Positions 8,432-18,682 of a stretch of 64,000 bases of DNA are shown here, piece after piece. This DNA is from Brasilonema angustatum HA4187-MV1 (GTDB lineage: Bacteria; Cyanobacteriota; Cyanobacteriia; Cyanobacteriales; Nostocaceae): the NCBI GenBank assembly GCA_019359695.1, contig JAHHGV010000004.1, positions 1-64,000 of the forward strand, in the 5' to 3' direction. How positions within the stretch are numbered: the stretch's first letter is position 1; the number at the start of each line of letters is the position of its first letter. The notes beneath the pieces were generated by a model. It worked only from the letters and a program-made list of their open reading frames with translations. It had not been told where the DNA came from and made no database searches. Both the position numbers and the translations under genes were made by a program.

Positions 8432-9775
8432 TAAATAACAGTGATATGATTTTTAGTCAACTTTTGGCAATATCCACTATTTAACATCAAAATACCAATT
8501 TCCACATCTTCTATTTGACTAGATTACCTAAAGTTTGAAAGAAGAATTTCAATGCATAGATTCTGAGTTAGATAGATGAGAAAAATATTTATACCATGGG
8601 GAATACATCTATTGGTAATAATAATCTAAAGCAATAAAGGAAAACTCTAAGCTACATCTGGAGTATTCTTATAAAATAATCAGATTATACTGGATATGAC
8701 GCTTCAAGTACTGACTTTTGTAAGTAGCATCTGCAAAAATCTTTTGGCGCACAGCAGATACAACATACACAATAGACTTCTTACAGAAGTAGGAAACAGG
8801 GAACTTGGAAAAATCTAACTTTTGCAAGATGTGTAATTATTGATTTGGAACAAATTTGTTTCCTTTTCAATGTTCTTCTTAATACAGTATTCATTTTATG
8901 ATGGCTTTACACAATTTTCATACATGCCTAGTAAGTGTGCAAATTTTGGTCGAAAGCCCTAATATAACTATATTTTAGACTCTTGCTCACTGTAGATACA
9001 CTGAAATTATGTCGTTTTTTTTTATGAAAAATATGTGAAGTGACGATTTTACTTTATATTTTTATGATAAATTGTCACATAGTAATTTAAATTGATAGCC
9101 GTAAAATTGGAAAATTCAACGAAATTCAATCGTAAATACGCTTAACCAATTGATATCTAAAGTACATTCTTTATCTGAGAGGCAAGTAACCCTCTTGTGC
9201 CTATCTTCCACAGACACGATTGTGTGTCCTTTATGTTTACGGGAGACGAACTACTACCTGGGAAATTCACCTGTTCAGTTATTCAAAACTCAAAAAGCTT
9301 TTCTTATCAGCTTTTTGGTTGTTTTGAATGATATGCTCCATCCCCAATATACTAGTTTGCAGATATTGTATTCGGCTATAAAAAAACCCAGTTCAGTTAG
9401 GTGTTCTCAATTTGATCATAGAAACAGAGCCGCGAGCATGGAGTGTGCAGTGTTTTCAAAGGCGACATCTGTTGCTGCCAAGGGCGATCGCCTGTATCAC
9501 GCCCATAGGGCTTTCACAAAAAATAGCCTTCTCCCTGAATCGAAGATTCAGACTAATCAGGCGGAGGCAGATTGGGGCGTAGACGCGCCAAATCTTCTTG
9601 AGGTTCACAATTTCCATACAACTTTCATTGAAATCTGTTCATTTGCTGAAAGATAGGTGCTATACACAACTAAAATGGAAATACAAAATCAGGGCATGCT
9701 CGAATTCTCAATATGTTCTCTCCTTTGTCATTGTCTACTGAGTCAATTAACCGAAAGTAAGATCTAAGGGTAACT
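8432..9775. other. 1.3-kb AT-rich spacer before the polysaccharide locus
   Basis: No supported gene. A 168-codon plus-strand frame at 9150-9656 has mixed composition, no recognisable domain, crosses a HIP1 site and lacks a ribosome binding site, so it is left out. The segment probably contains the promoters for the beta-barrel gene (left) and the WecG-type gene (right), but I cannot place them. Confidence 0.5.
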
Positions 9776-10564
9776 GTGCAAGCCATGAATAAAGTTAAAA
9801 TTTTGAACTTGGAGATCGATAATTTATCTCAAGTAGAACTGTTGGATAAATTGCGCTCTGGGGTAGTGTTTACACCCAATGTCGATCATCTGATGAAACT
9901 ACAAGAAGACCCGGAGTTTTTACAAGCGTATAGCATTGGTGACTATAAGGTCTGTGATAGTCAAATACTCCTTTACGCATCTAAGTTTTTGGGGACGCCA
10001 ATTAAAGAGAAGATCTCGGGTTCAGATTTGTTCCCGGCTTTCTATAATTATCACAAGAACAATCAAAACATCAAAATCTTTCTTTTGGGAGCAGGTATAG
10101 GGGTAGCCAGTAAAGCTCAAAATGAAATCAATAGGAAAACAGGCAGGAATATTATTGTTGCCTCCTATTCTCCACCTTTTGGATTTGAAAAAGACGAACA
10201 AGAGTGTCAGAACATCATTAACATGATAAATAGCTCCGGTGCGACTGTCTTAGCTATCGGAGTTGGTGCCCCAAAGCAAGAAAAGTGGATATACAAGTAC
10301 AAGAGTATGCTACCCCATATAAAGATATTTATGGCGATCGGTGCCACTATTGATTTTGAAGCAGGAAACTTGAAAAGATCTCCAAAGTGGATGAGTGAAG
10401 TTGGTTTCGAGTGGTTGTTCAGAATTTTCTGTGATCCAAAAAGATTGTGGAAAAGATATTTGGTAGATGATATCCCTTTTTTCATACTAGTTTTGAAACA
10501 AAAACTCAAGTTCTCTATAACTAAGGAACACAAGAAGAAGAACCCAATGAGTGCAAATTGCTAA
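9776..10564 (+). CDS. WecG/TagA/CpsF glycosyltransferase
   Basis: A GT26-family transferase of 262 residues, the family's normal length. Members add a second sugar (for example N-acetylmannosamine) to undecaprenyl-diphosphate-linked sugar at the inner membrane face. Family features seen are TPNVDHLMKL near residue 31, a VCDSQ aspartate, FLLGAGIGVASKA, and VGAPKQEKWI followed by GATIDFEAGNLKRSPKWM. The GTG at 9776 is chosen because AAGGG lies five bases upstream; an ATG at 9785 (three codons later) is the alternative. It opens the exopolysaccharide locus and faces the minus-strand genes that follow. Confidence 0.9.
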   Translation: MQAMNKVKILNLEIDNLSQVELLDKLRSGVVFTPNVDHLMKLQEDPEFLQAYSIGDYKVCDSQILLYASKFLGTPIKEKISGSDLFPAFYNYHKNNQNIKIFLLGAGIGVASKAQNEINRKTGRNIIVASYSPPFGFEKDEQECQNIINMINSSGATVLAIGVGAPKQEKWIYKYKSMLPHIKIFMAIGATIDFEAGNLKRSPKWMSEVGFEWLFRIFCDPKRLWKRYLVDDIPFFILVLKQKLKFSITKEHKKKNPMSANC

Positions 10565-10582
10565 CAGATTTTAGGTAGAACT

Positions 10583-11752
10583 TTAATACTCAGTTTTCAC
10601 CTTGTCAGCTAAGTTTGCTAAGTCAGTTTTTCGAGATAACATTTCTGGCGTGCTATCAAGTCCTACTTGCTTTAAAACTTGTTCCCAACGATACACCCAG
10701 TCATGACGCAGTAGCGAATTCATGACATTCTCTTTACGAATTCTATTTACATAATCAGGTCGTGCATCTAGTTCTGTGATCATATCTGCTACATTAGCAG
10801 GATCGTAAGGAATTTGAATTACTGCATCAGACCAATTAAAGTAAGTTGTATAAGCTTCACAAACTGGAGGAGTCCCAATCATAACAGCTCCGCCTGCAGC
10901 GCCTTCAAAAAAGCGAGAACATAACTCATCTTGAGCACCTGTTTGATGAATAGCATCAAACTTTGCTTTATTAGCAATAAAATAACGACTTCTTTTAATC
11001 AAATGACTATATAAAGTTCGGTGTTCTTTATAGTCCCCCATTTGTAAACCTTTCAGAGAATCAAATAGGTATAAAAAGTTTTTTCGTTCCGCTACTTCCA
11101 ATAAAGTTTTGTGTACTATTGGTGAACGGCGACCAATGCTATAAACATCTATATGGCGTTGAGGTCGTTCTGGATAGGGACAAAACTTTATAGTGTCTAC
11201 AGCAAAAGGTAAAGAAATACAAGGACGCTGAACCAGATTAGCAATAGCATCAACACTAGAACTTAGTGTCGTAAAAATATAATCAAAATCTTTCGCCAGT
11301 TCCAAACAAAGTCTAGTTTTCTGTTCTTCCATTTCTTTTACCCAGATTTCATCAATCCATAAAACAGTTTTTCGACATTTTTCTCGCCATCCTTTAATAG
11401 AATTTATGGAAGTGATATCCCAAAAGTGTTGGCAGAGAAAAAATAATAAGTCGTATTCTCTGTCTAGAACAGAGGAAATGCAACCAGAACTGAGAAGTTT
11501 ACCTTTAACAAAAGCTCTAGCTGTATTGTTTGATAGCTTTCTTTTGAGTGAATTGGCTTTACCATAAGCTAATGTAGGAGTGAGTATATCAGCATAGTCA
11601 AAAGTACAAAGAAGATCTTCAAATTCAAAGTCAACAGAGCGATAGACCTCAGAATGAAAACCACGCATTGATACTACCAAAATGCGTGGTTTTTTATTTG
11701 AAGAAAAAGATAAAGGTTTAGTAAAAAATTTTTGAGATTTTTTTATCAACAT
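10583..11752 (-). CDS. CgeB/YkvP-like glycosyltransferase
   Basis: A 389-residue GT-B fold protein resembling the CgeB/YkvP glycosyltransferase group. There is an N-terminal Rossmann-like half (RILVVSMRGFHSEVYR). The C-terminal half has the conserved SRFFEGAAGGAVMIG nucleotide-sugar region near residue 280 and ends with a DWVYRWEQVL segment typical of this group. A soluble or peripheral enzyme is likely. Sugar donor and acceptor are unknown. It converges with the WecG-type gene (18 bp between ends). It is the distal gene of the minus-strand polysaccharide block. Confidence 0.8.
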   Translation of the reverse strand: MLIKKSQKFFTKPLSFSSNKKPRILVVSMRGFHSEVYRSVDFEFEDLLCTFDYADILTPTLAYGKANSLKRKLSNNTARAFVKGKLLSSGCISSVLDREYDLLFFLCQHFWDITSINSIKGWREKCRKTVLWIDEIWVKEMEEQKTRLCLELAKDFDYIFTTLSSSVDAIANLVQRPCISLPFAVDTIKFCPYPERPQRHIDVYSIGRRSPIVHKTLLEVAERKNFLYLFDSLKGLQMGDYKEHRTLYSHLIKRSRYFIANKAKFDAIHQTGAQDELCSRFFEGAAGGAVMIGTPPVCEAYTTYFNWSDAVIQIPYDPANVADMITELDARPDYVNRIRKENVMNSLLRHDWVYRWEQVLKQVGLDSTPEMLSRKTDLANLADKVKTEY

Positions 11753-12010
11753 GATTCAATACATGTATTATGTGTTGAATCATATATTATTATAATACTG
11801 ATATAAACACTGTGTTATTATTATGAATATATGCTAAAAATAGCACCTGATCAGAGGAAAATTATAAAAAATTATCAGTTTTGGTGAAGGCATTTCAGAG
11901 GATGTTTTAAAAGTCCAAAAAGGTATAAAGTTGTCATTCTGTTAGCGCAGCGGGCAAGGGAGATCTGCGGAACGGAGTGGAGCGTATCTCCTGCACCAGA
12001 CGCTCATTTG

Positions 12011-13270
12011 TTAACGCAGCAGCCGACCCAAAAGTTTTTGCTTATCAGTATTAATAGTTTTCCAATCATCTAGTAGAATACCTCCGGTATCTTTACTGTT
12101 GGGATTCCAGCACCAATAGGTAAAGCTAAGCTTTTTCTGATCGATATAATCAACTAACTGCCTTTGCCAAATCCCCTCTTTAGATTTTGTATCCACTTGA
12201 TATCCACCAAATTCACCAATCCAAATTGGGGCAATACCTTGAGTCGCAATATATTGAAATCCAATCTCCCAACGTTGATACAGATTTTTGGGAAATGTAC
12301 GTTCCCTAAACCAGGGTATATCTACTAAATTACCGTATTCGTGAGGAGAATACACTAGCTTTTTGGGAACTCGCAGACGCACTGGATATTTACGGACACC
12401 CTCTAAATTTGCTCCCCACCAATACCTTGACTGTTTTTGACCAGGGACATTTTCGACTACCCCCTCCACCACAATCAGCCAATTTGGATTGACACTGAGA
12501 ATACTATTTCCAGCTCGTTCTGCGGCTAAGCGCCAGTCTGTAGCGCGATCGCCTGTTCCCCAACTAGCACGACCATGAGGTTCGTTTTTCAGATCCGCCC
12601 CGATGACGTTGCTATAGCCTTTGTAGCGTTTTGCTAGCAGCGTCCAACTGTCAATCCAGTCTTTCTCTGTAAAGCCGTCACCATACCACAACTCTGGAAT
12701 TTGACCATCTTTAAGAGTCTGACTATCTAAAAGAATAAACAATCCTTGACGCTGAGCCTCCTGAATCACCAGATCCATGACTTCCAATGGAGTCTTGCCT
12801 TGAAGATCTTTATTTGAGCCAATGTAAAAATCGACGCCACTGATGTTACTAGAACGCAGTCCTTGCACAGAATAAGGCAAGCGGATAACGTTGTAGCCCA
12901 GGCTTTTCATCTGAGCAAGCATATCTTTGTAATCTCTAACCCACAGCCCATGAGGAGTATGCTCCTTTAGTTCCATACCAAACCAGTTGACGCCGCGCAG
13001 CAGAACGACTCGACCTTTGGCATCAATAATCGTAGAACCGCGAGTAGACAAAGGAGGGACAATAGTGGTGGCTGCTGCGCTTCTAGCCATGTCAAATTGG
13101 TTTACAAACCAGGGCGAACAACTACTGAGAATTGTGTAAAGTAACACTAAAGTCAAGCCAACCGTAATATTTTTTGTGACTTGTCTCCACTTTTTGTAAT
13201 AGTAAACAATGGAAAAACCAATATTGCGTATTATGGTAAATCCCTGTTTAACAAAAATTGGTCTACTCAT
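12011..13270 (-). CDS. GH5 family endoglucanase, membrane anchored or secreted
   Basis: A glycoside hydrolase family 5 protein of 419 residues. A hydrophobic segment at about residues 36-52 (TVGLTLVLLYTILSSCS) is a signal or anchor, so the catalytic domain should sit outside the cytoplasmic membrane. The cellulase signature is present: GVNWFGMELKE, VIRLPYS, the acid/base glutamate in LKNEPHG near residue 228 and the nucleophile glutamate in WIGEFGG near residue 351. It should cut beta-1,4-linked glucans or related chains. Its place among polysaccharide genes suggests editing or release of the exported polymer. Cellulose itself as substrate is not shown. Confidence 0.88.
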   Translation of the reverse strand: MSRPIFVKQGFTIIRNIGFSIVYYYKKWRQVTKNITVGLTLVLLYTILSSCSPWFVNQFDMARSAAATTIVPPLSTRGSTIIDAKGRVVLLRGVNWFGMELKEHTPHGLWVRDYKDMLAQMKSLGYNVIRLPYSVQGLRSSNISGVDFYIGSNKDLQGKTPLEVMDLVIQEAQRQGLFILLDSQTLKDGQIPELWYGDGFTEKDWIDSWTLLAKRYKGYSNVIGADLKNEPHGRASWGTGDRATDWRLAAERAGNSILSVNPNWLIVVEGVVENVPGQKQSRYWWGANLEGVRKYPVRLRVPKKLVYSPHEYGNLVDIPWFRERTFPKNLYQRWEIGFQYIATQGIAPIWIGEFGGYQVDTKSKEGIWQRQLVDYIDQKKLSFTYWCWNPNSKDTGGILLDDWKTINTDKQKLLGRLLR

Positions 13271-13363
13271 ATAGCCATCCTGTGAACTTACAAAGTAGAG
13301 GCAGGCAACAGCTCATCTGGCAATAGCCAAAAAAGGGAGGTAGATGTGTACTGAGTTTTTTAA

Positions 13364-13387
13364 GCGCAAAGCGCAGGCACTTTCACA
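13364..13387. repeat. 24-bp repeat shared with the catalase 3' end
   Basis: The block starting GCGCAAAGCGCAGGCACTTT occurs here and, exactly reverse-complemented, at 57763-57786. Both copies sit beside an inverted repeat. Here it borders the hairpin at 13387-13417. Confidence 0.8.
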
Positions 13388-13417
13388 ATAATCTTATAGG
13401 GGTCCTATAAGATTATT
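13387..13417 (-). terminator. 14-bp perfect hairpin after the GT4 gene
   Basis: AATAATCTTATAGG pairs perfectly with CCTATAAGATTATT across a 3-nt loop. It lies immediately downstream of the stop of the minus-strand GT4 gene. It lacks a GC-rich stem and a clean U tract, so it may instead be part of a dispersed repeat. Confidence 0.45.
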
Positions 13418-13418
13418 G

Positions 13419-14456
13419 TTATTTCATACCTGCAGTATCTGCAACTTTATCTAGAATTCTGCCCAAAGCTGCTCCTGCTGCATCACAAGAAAAATGTTCT
13501 TCAGCATAGCGTTTAGCTGCCTGACCAAGACGGTTGCGTAGTGCTGGGTCGTTCCATAACATTTCTATCGCCTGCACTAAATCATCAACAGATTTCGGTT
13601 CAACTAACAAACCTGTCTCACCATGCTGAATATAATCTTCTGCTCCATGACAACGGGTGGCGATAATTGCACGACCCATGAGCATAGCTTCTACAATAGT
13701 GATTTGTCCTGCTGCTGTCACTTGGGGCTTTGGAAGCAGAGGTACGATGCTGATCCGCGCCTCTTGAGCTAAACGTAAGCAATCTGCCCTCTCAATCCCG
13801 AATGGTGTTTTGACATTCGGTGGAATAGTTAATCCTTCTAATGCATGTTTGCTTGATGCGACAACGGTTGGAAGGTTGAGCTTTTCCACTGCTTGAAAGA
13901 AGGTGGAAAAGTCGCGATGAGCAGAACCGAGTGCTGCGATAAAAGGATCGGTCGTATTCTCTTCATAAGTTATGGGAATCTCTGATTGATGATAGGGAAC
14001 AAATTCAAAACGCTCCCTTGGGATTCCCAACCAGTGGTGGTAGATCTCTATTTCACGCCGTGTGTGGACAATAAAACGATCAATGTCTTTGAGGCTATAT
14101 TGGGCGATCGTCTGCCGAATTCCACTAGAACAGGTGCCAACATTAAATAACCAAGCTACTACAGGAATACGCTTACCAGTCAGCCGTTGTTGCATTCCTA
14201 TGACTGCTGGTAGCTGAGGAAAAAGGGTAATCACGCCCCCCTCAGACGCCTTCATCGCTTCCATACCATGTTGCCAATATATTAGCCAACTTCTGAATCC
14301 AGTCACAGAAGACTTCTGATTGTGCCAGTTTCCTAACGGTTTTGAACGTGGAACGATATGGAACTGGTGGCGATCGCCAGGAACATTTCGGGTTAACCAA
14401 TGCTCGTTAACGAGGTTCTGTTGGTTTATAAACGGTGCTGCTATTGTCCAATGCAT
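13419..14456 (-). CDS. GT4-family glycosyltransferase
   Basis: A 345-residue GT-B glycosyltransferase. The C-terminal nucleotide-sugar binding domain is clear: QITIVEAMLMGRAIIATRCH near residue 245, HGETGLLVEP and then the VDDLVQAIEMLW helix, as in retaining GT4 (glycosyltransferase 1 group) enzymes. No membrane segment is present. It lies in the minus-strand run with two other GT4 genes and the GH5 gene. It is separated from the next upstream GT4 gene by 65 bp. Donor sugar is unknown. Confidence 0.88.
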   Translation of the reverse strand: MHWTIAAPFINQQNLVNEHWLTRNVPGDRHQFHIVPRSKPLGNWHNQKSSVTGFRSWLIYWQHGMEAMKASEGGVITLFPQLPAVIGMQQRLTGKRIPVVAWLFNVGTCSSGIRQTIAQYSLKDIDRFIVHTRREIEIYHHWLGIPRERFEFVPYHQSEIPITYEENTTDPFIAALGSAHRDFSTFFQAVEKLNLPTVVASSKHALEGLTIPPNVKTPFGIERADCLRLAQEARISIVPLLPKPQVTAAGQITIVEAMLMGRAIIATRCHGAEDYIQHGETGLLVEPKSVDDLVQAIEMLWNDPALRNRLGQAAKRYAEEHFSCDAAGAALGRILDKVADTAGMK

Positions 14457-14521
14457 ATAAATTGAGAAAACCTATGTCAAAATTCTTTCTAGTATAAATG
14501 ACTCTCCGTGTACAAGGCTTG

Positions 14522-15607
14522 CTACCTCAAAGCACCTTTCAAAAGTTCAGATAATCTGGATGTAAAAACTTCTAAGTTATATTTCTCCTCAGATAAACGC
14601 CGAGCTCTGTTTCCCATCTCCTGAGTTTTATCTGGATGTTCTAGTAAATAGGATATTGCTTCTTGCCATCCTTTCTCGTCTCCTGGTTCAACAAAAATTC
14701 CAATCCCTTCTTTTTCAATATCAATGCAAGGCTCTATAGTTCTCGTCATGACAACTGCTTTTCCCATACCCATCGCATCTAGAAGACTAGTCACTCCAAG
14801 CACATTAATATATGATTTAGGCTGGGTTGTATCTAGAGGTATAGCAATTGCATAAGCTTTTGCATGTTCAGTTAATATTTCTTGCCATGATAGGCAATTT
14901 TTAAAAAATTTAACATTACAATCAAGATCAGGAGTTGTCTGAAAGACAGTATCTCCAGCGCTATATATCCTCAAATCATAGCTTATATTTTTGAAAGCTT
15001 TTGTGAGGGTCTCGTAGTCTCTATATGTTCTACCTGCGCTCAATATAAAGCTATTTTTTTCTCCTTCTTTTGCGTCAATAATCTCATCATTTTTAATATT
15101 ATAAAAAGGTAAATCAATTCCCCATTCTAATAAATAAACTTTCTCTTCTGGTAAATTAAACTCCTTTATCAAGTGCTCTTTTAGTCCACTGCTCAAGCAA
15201 AAAAGTCTATCGTACCCAGATAAAATCAATTTTATAAATAATATGCTCCAGATATTCTTTTTAAATGATTGATGTTGAATGGTAACCACTGGTTTTCTTA
15301 AAATACCTATAGCTCGTAAAATAGCAAGTAGGTATGTAGAACCTTGATTTGCCGAGTAAATAATATCATAATCATATTTTCCGAAAAGTAATCTAATTTC
15401 CTGATCTAAGTCTCCTAATACTTTGATTTTTTCACTAACTCTTTTCAAAAAAGAATATTTTTCATAAGGTAGTATATCAACATTAATCCCATATCTAGGT
15501 AGTGTTGTAGCTCCCCAAAGATGATGAGTAGGGTATTGATAATTCTCTTTTTTCCACTGTTCCCATTCGAAAGTCATGCTGTAGTTGTTAAGCAAAATTA
15601 TCTTCAT
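14522..15607 (-). CDS. GT4-family glycosyltransferase
   Basis: A 361-residue GT-B glycosyltransferase. Visible features are an SAGRTYRDYETLTKAF donor-domain start, a TSLLDAMGMGKAVVMTRT segment and IFVEPGDEKGWQEAI, which match the GT4 nucleotide-sugar site. The gene is AT-richer than its neighbours and starts 30 bp after the stop of the next upstream GT4 gene, so they are probably one operon. It resembles capsule and exopolysaccharide transferases. The linkage made is unknown. Confidence 0.87.
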   Translation of the reverse strand: MKIILLNNYSMTFEWEQWKKENYQYPTHHLWGATTLPRYGINVDILPYEKYSFLKRVSEKIKVLGDLDQEIRLLFGKYDYDIIYSANQGSTYLLAILRAIGILRKPVVTIQHQSFKKNIWSILFIKLILSGYDRLFCLSSGLKEHLIKEFNLPEEKVYLLEWGIDLPFYNIKNDEIIDAKEGEKNSFILSAGRTYRDYETLTKAFKNISYDLRIYSAGDTVFQTTPDLDCNVKFFKNCLSWQEILTEHAKAYAIAIPLDTTQPKSYINVLGVTSLLDAMGMGKAVVMTRTIEPCIDIEKEGIGIFVEPGDEKGWQEAISYLLEHPDKTQEMGNRARRLSEEKYNLEVFTSRLSELLKGALR

Positions 15608-15637
15608 TTACTTGGAATTCCCTGCATTTATCTCAAA

Positions 15638-16837
15638 TCACAGTAAAGACTTTATATCCGACACAACACCTTCAACGACTTGAGAACCGAACAGTGACTC
15701 AAGCAATTCTTGATCAACATTAACCTTTTGAGGAGTTGATAACAATTTTACTATTTCTTCAGCGAAAGATTGAGCATCAACAGCTATTTGAAAAAGTTTT
15801 CTCACCTCTTCTGGCAAACCAGCTATTCCCTGAGGTGTAGAAACAATAGATCTACCAGAGACAAGCATTTCTATGGACTTTATACTCACCCCGCTACCCG
15901 TTAAAACCGGATTAATCAGAACACGCCCCGACTGATAAACTGCTGTAGAGGATGGTGGATTGATGCTCAGATAGATACCTTGCTGTTCTTCACATAGTTG
16001 CTTGATTTTATTTACAGGATTGGAACCAGCTATTAGGACTTTAACAGTGGGTAATGCAGAGCGTATAATCGGAAAAACCTGCGTTATAAACCAGACTATA
16101 CCAGCTACGTTGTTGTCAACCTTTAGGTTACCTAGAAACACAACGTCATACATAAGATTGGCGCTGGTTTCATCACGGGCTTGTTCTGAATAATTATCTT
16201 TAGGAAACTCAACAATAGGCGGTAAGTAGCGCCCATTCTTAAAGCCTTGACTTTGCCAAAATTTGAAGTCATCTACAGAGATATCGTAGAACAAAGCACT
16301 CTTTTTCAGTAAGTCTTTTTCAAAACTTTCCAAGTGAGAGACTGACAAATATCTTTTGAGCTTACTTGTAAAGTCTGTTGTAGATGCAAGTAACCGACGG
16401 TAATATAAATACTCTATATTGTGAGAGCGAGTGATGAGGGGGACATTCAAGTTTTTGCTTAACTTAGCTGCGATTTCCCCACCGTGAATTCCATCCAACC
16501 AGATAACATCAGGTTGAAAAAGACGGACACTAGAAAGCAGAGTCGTTAACTCTTTTCCCTTAACAATCCGAGAAGTCACTTCTAAAGGATAATGTAATAA
16601 GTCAATTGCCCTACGAGCAATAGAGCCTAATGTACGTTGAAACGGTATGAGATAAATTTCTTTTACATATTTCTTTATTTCAGCTATTTCCTCAGGTTGT
16701 AACGGTTCATTTATCCAGGATATGAGTTGTAACTCTACACCAATATTAGAGAAGGCTTTTATCCTTCGCCACATCTCTACTCGCGCACCACGATTCGGAG
16801 GGTAGACAATGTCGTGACATATTAAAGTAATCTTCAT
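15638..16837 (-). CDS. GT4-family glycosyltransferase
   Basis: A 399-residue GT-B transferase. It begins with the N-terminal domain motif YPPNRGARVEMWRRI near residue 12. The donor domain includes VVFLGNLKVDNNVAGIVWF near residue 229 and IKSIEMLVSGRSIVSTPQGI near residue 322. The VFLGNLKVDNN pattern is typical of sugar-transfer PEP-CTERM/EpsH-associated or capsule GT4 enzymes. It starts 15 bp after the O-antigen ligase gene stop, showing operon organisation. Confidence 0.88.
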   Translation of the reverse strand: MKITLICHDIVYPPNRGARVEMWRRIKAFSNIGVELQLISWINEPLQPEEIAEIKKYVKEIYLIPFQRTLGSIARRAIDLLHYPLEVTSRIVKGKELTTLLSSVRLFQPDVIWLDGIHGGEIAAKLSKNLNVPLITRSHNIEYLYYRRLLASTTDFTSKLKRYLSVSHLESFEKDLLKKSALFYDISVDDFKFWQSQGFKNGRYLPPIVEFPKDNYSEQARDETSANLMYDVVFLGNLKVDNNVAGIVWFITQVFPIIRSALPTVKVLIAGSNPVNKIKQLCEEQQGIYLSINPPSSTAVYQSGRVLINPVLTGSGVSIKSIEMLVSGRSIVSTPQGIAGLPEEVRKLFQIAVDAQSFAEEIVKLLSTPQKVNVDQELLESLFGSQVVEGVVSDIKSLL

Positions 16838-16852
16838 AATTTTAATAGGTTC

Positions 16853-18154
16853 TCAATTTATTCTTCCTTCTTCGTCTGCCATCATATTGAGATAATAGCT
16901 GTATTTTTTCGCTTGTTCAAACTCCACAGCCGTTGAAAAAATTACTGATATGTATAATATCCAAAAGATACTGTTACTTGCGACAAGAGTGCTTTCTGTG
17001 ACGTTGGATATAAATAAAAACGTCAGATACATTAAAGGCCATAAACCCTCTACCATTTTAGTAGCCCGTAACCACATAACTCCTTTTATACAAGTGGTTA
17101 CATAGCTTATGCAAAAAACGATTAACCCTAGTATCCCCAATTCTGCCAATAAATCCATAAAGCCATTGTGACCATAAGGAGATTCCCATTCCAAGGTGCG
17201 CCAAAGGTAGGCTGTCACATCATTATCCCAGTTTTGCCAAACAGCATTAAAACCGTAGCCTAATAAAGGGCGTTCCCAAATTAGCTCAAGCATTACTCCC
17301 CAAATATCTGTGCGTCCTGTGAGTGTCAAATCCTTACCCAATGCAGTCGCTATAATTGGTAAATTATCTAATAGCAAAGTCGCTGTAGTTCCTACCACAA
17401 GAATCACAGCAATTACTAAAGGGACTACTTGATTATAATTTCCTCGCAAAGCCTTATATAGTGGCAAGATAATTATCAAAGTCAGAAGAACAATCAAGGC
17501 TGTTTTTGAGGTTGAAAGAATGATTAAAACCACTGATAAAACAAAACCAAGCCACGAAAGCCATTTATATTTCTGTTGAGAAAGCGAGTTGTCAAGACAG
17601 AGTAAGAGAAAGACTATGGTGCTGACATTCATCAAACGACCCAAGGTGTTTTTGTGCGTTATGACACCTCGCCAAGCTCCCGCATGAATACCTTTTTCCT
17701 GAAAGGTCATCAAACCATAAGATGGGAGTGCTATAGCAAACACAAAGCTTAGTAATATTATTAACCCGAACATCCAAGCTAATAATTCTAGTTGCTCCCT
17801 CATGGTGTAACGCGTAGCTAAGTATACTCCGAATCCAGTTGTCCCCAAAAGAAGTACGCTACGACGTGGGGTAATATCTGGTGCTACTGTCCACAAGACG
17901 GATGCTAATGCAATTCCTACCAGTAACCAGATCCAAATGTCCCTCTGTGCAACGTACAAAAAACTTTTCCAGTTTTTCATAACCAACAACAGAGTCACGA
18001 TATAGATTCCCATAAAAAGGATTGGAGTGTATGGATCTTGGCTCGCATCTACAGAATCTTCTTTTTCTATAAGAATAGGTATCAAGGCAGTTGTTGAAAA
18101 AAACAGAGTCAATACAACAAATACCTTTTCGGCTAGCCTTGATAATCTGTGCAT
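16853..18154 (-). CDS. O-antigen ligase / Wzy-type polymerase
   Basis: A polytopic membrane protein of 433 residues with about 10-12 hydrophobic helices and the Wzy_C/WaaL periplasmic loop signature (PLLGYGFNAVW, then SPYGHNGFMDLLAELGILG, residues about 295-340). Proteins of this family polymerise or ligate undecaprenyl-linked oligosaccharides on the periplasmic side. In a locus with Wzx and Wzc homologues, a polymerase role is the more likely reading. It is the first gene of the minus-strand block and is divergent from the copolymerase gene. Confidence 0.87.
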   Translation of the reverse strand: MHRLSRLAEKVFVVLTLFFSTTALIPILIEKEDSVDASQDPYTPILFMGIYIVTLLLVMKNWKSFLYVAQRDIWIWLLVGIALASVLWTVAPDITPRRSVLLLGTTGFGVYLATRYTMREQLELLAWMFGLIILLSFVFAIALPSYGLMTFQEKGIHAGAWRGVITHKNTLGRLMNVSTIVFLLLCLDNSLSQQKYKWLSWLGFVLSVVLIILSTSKTALIVLLTLIIILPLYKALRGNYNQVVPLVIAVILVVGTTATLLLDNLPIIATALGKDLTLTGRTDIWGVMLELIWERPLLGYGFNAVWQNWDNDVTAYLWRTLEWESPYGHNGFMDLLAELGILGLIVFCISYVTTCIKGVMWLRATKMVEGLWPLMYLTFLFISNVTESTLVASNSIFWILYISVIFSTAVEFEQAKKYSYYLNMMADEEGRIN

Positions 18155-18682
18155 GGCTACTCTCTTTGCAATAATTTGTTAGCCGTCTCAAGAAAATTTC
18201 TTGAACAAAAAAAGTGATGCTTAATTTGAAGAAAGGTCTTAAATACATTTATCGTATAAAAATTATCCCATTCAACTTTCGTATAATTATGTCCAAAGAA
18301 GTCATTTTTGATTCAATCTGAACTTTCGACTTTACTTTATCTTTATTGATAAAACGTTTTTTATGAATTTTATGTAAAGAAGAGCATAATATATAATAAT
18401 ATATACGTAGGAGGGTATGTTAGAGGATACTGAAACTAGCAAAAATCTGGTATGATTTATCCTTAAGATCAGGGAGCACTTTGCACAAAAAAAACTAATA
18501 AGTGCAGAGTCTGTAACCGCATCACCTTGTTGGATGTTAGCCGTACCGCACTCACGCTAGCATTGGTTGTTGTAAATGCAACACCATTCCAAACAGTTAT
18601 CCCATTTGTCTTTCTGGCAAGTTGGCTAGAATTCAGTATCTAAAAATATAGATTGACAAAATCGTGTATTCAATATAATTGA
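18155..18682. promoter_or_regulatory. 528-bp divergent spacer of the polysaccharide locus
   Basis: This spacer separates two oppositely transcribed halves of the locus and must carry their promoters. The part near the ligase gene is very AT rich. An open frame at 18473-18643 without a start codon looks like the degraded C-terminus of a membrane protein (see findings). Promoter boxes cannot be assigned with confidence. Confidence 0.5.

Noticed and set aside
9150-9656. 168-codon plus-strand open frame in the spacer before the WecG-type gene
   Set aside because: No domain, no ribosome binding site, mixed composition, and it crosses a HIP1 site; treated as chance.
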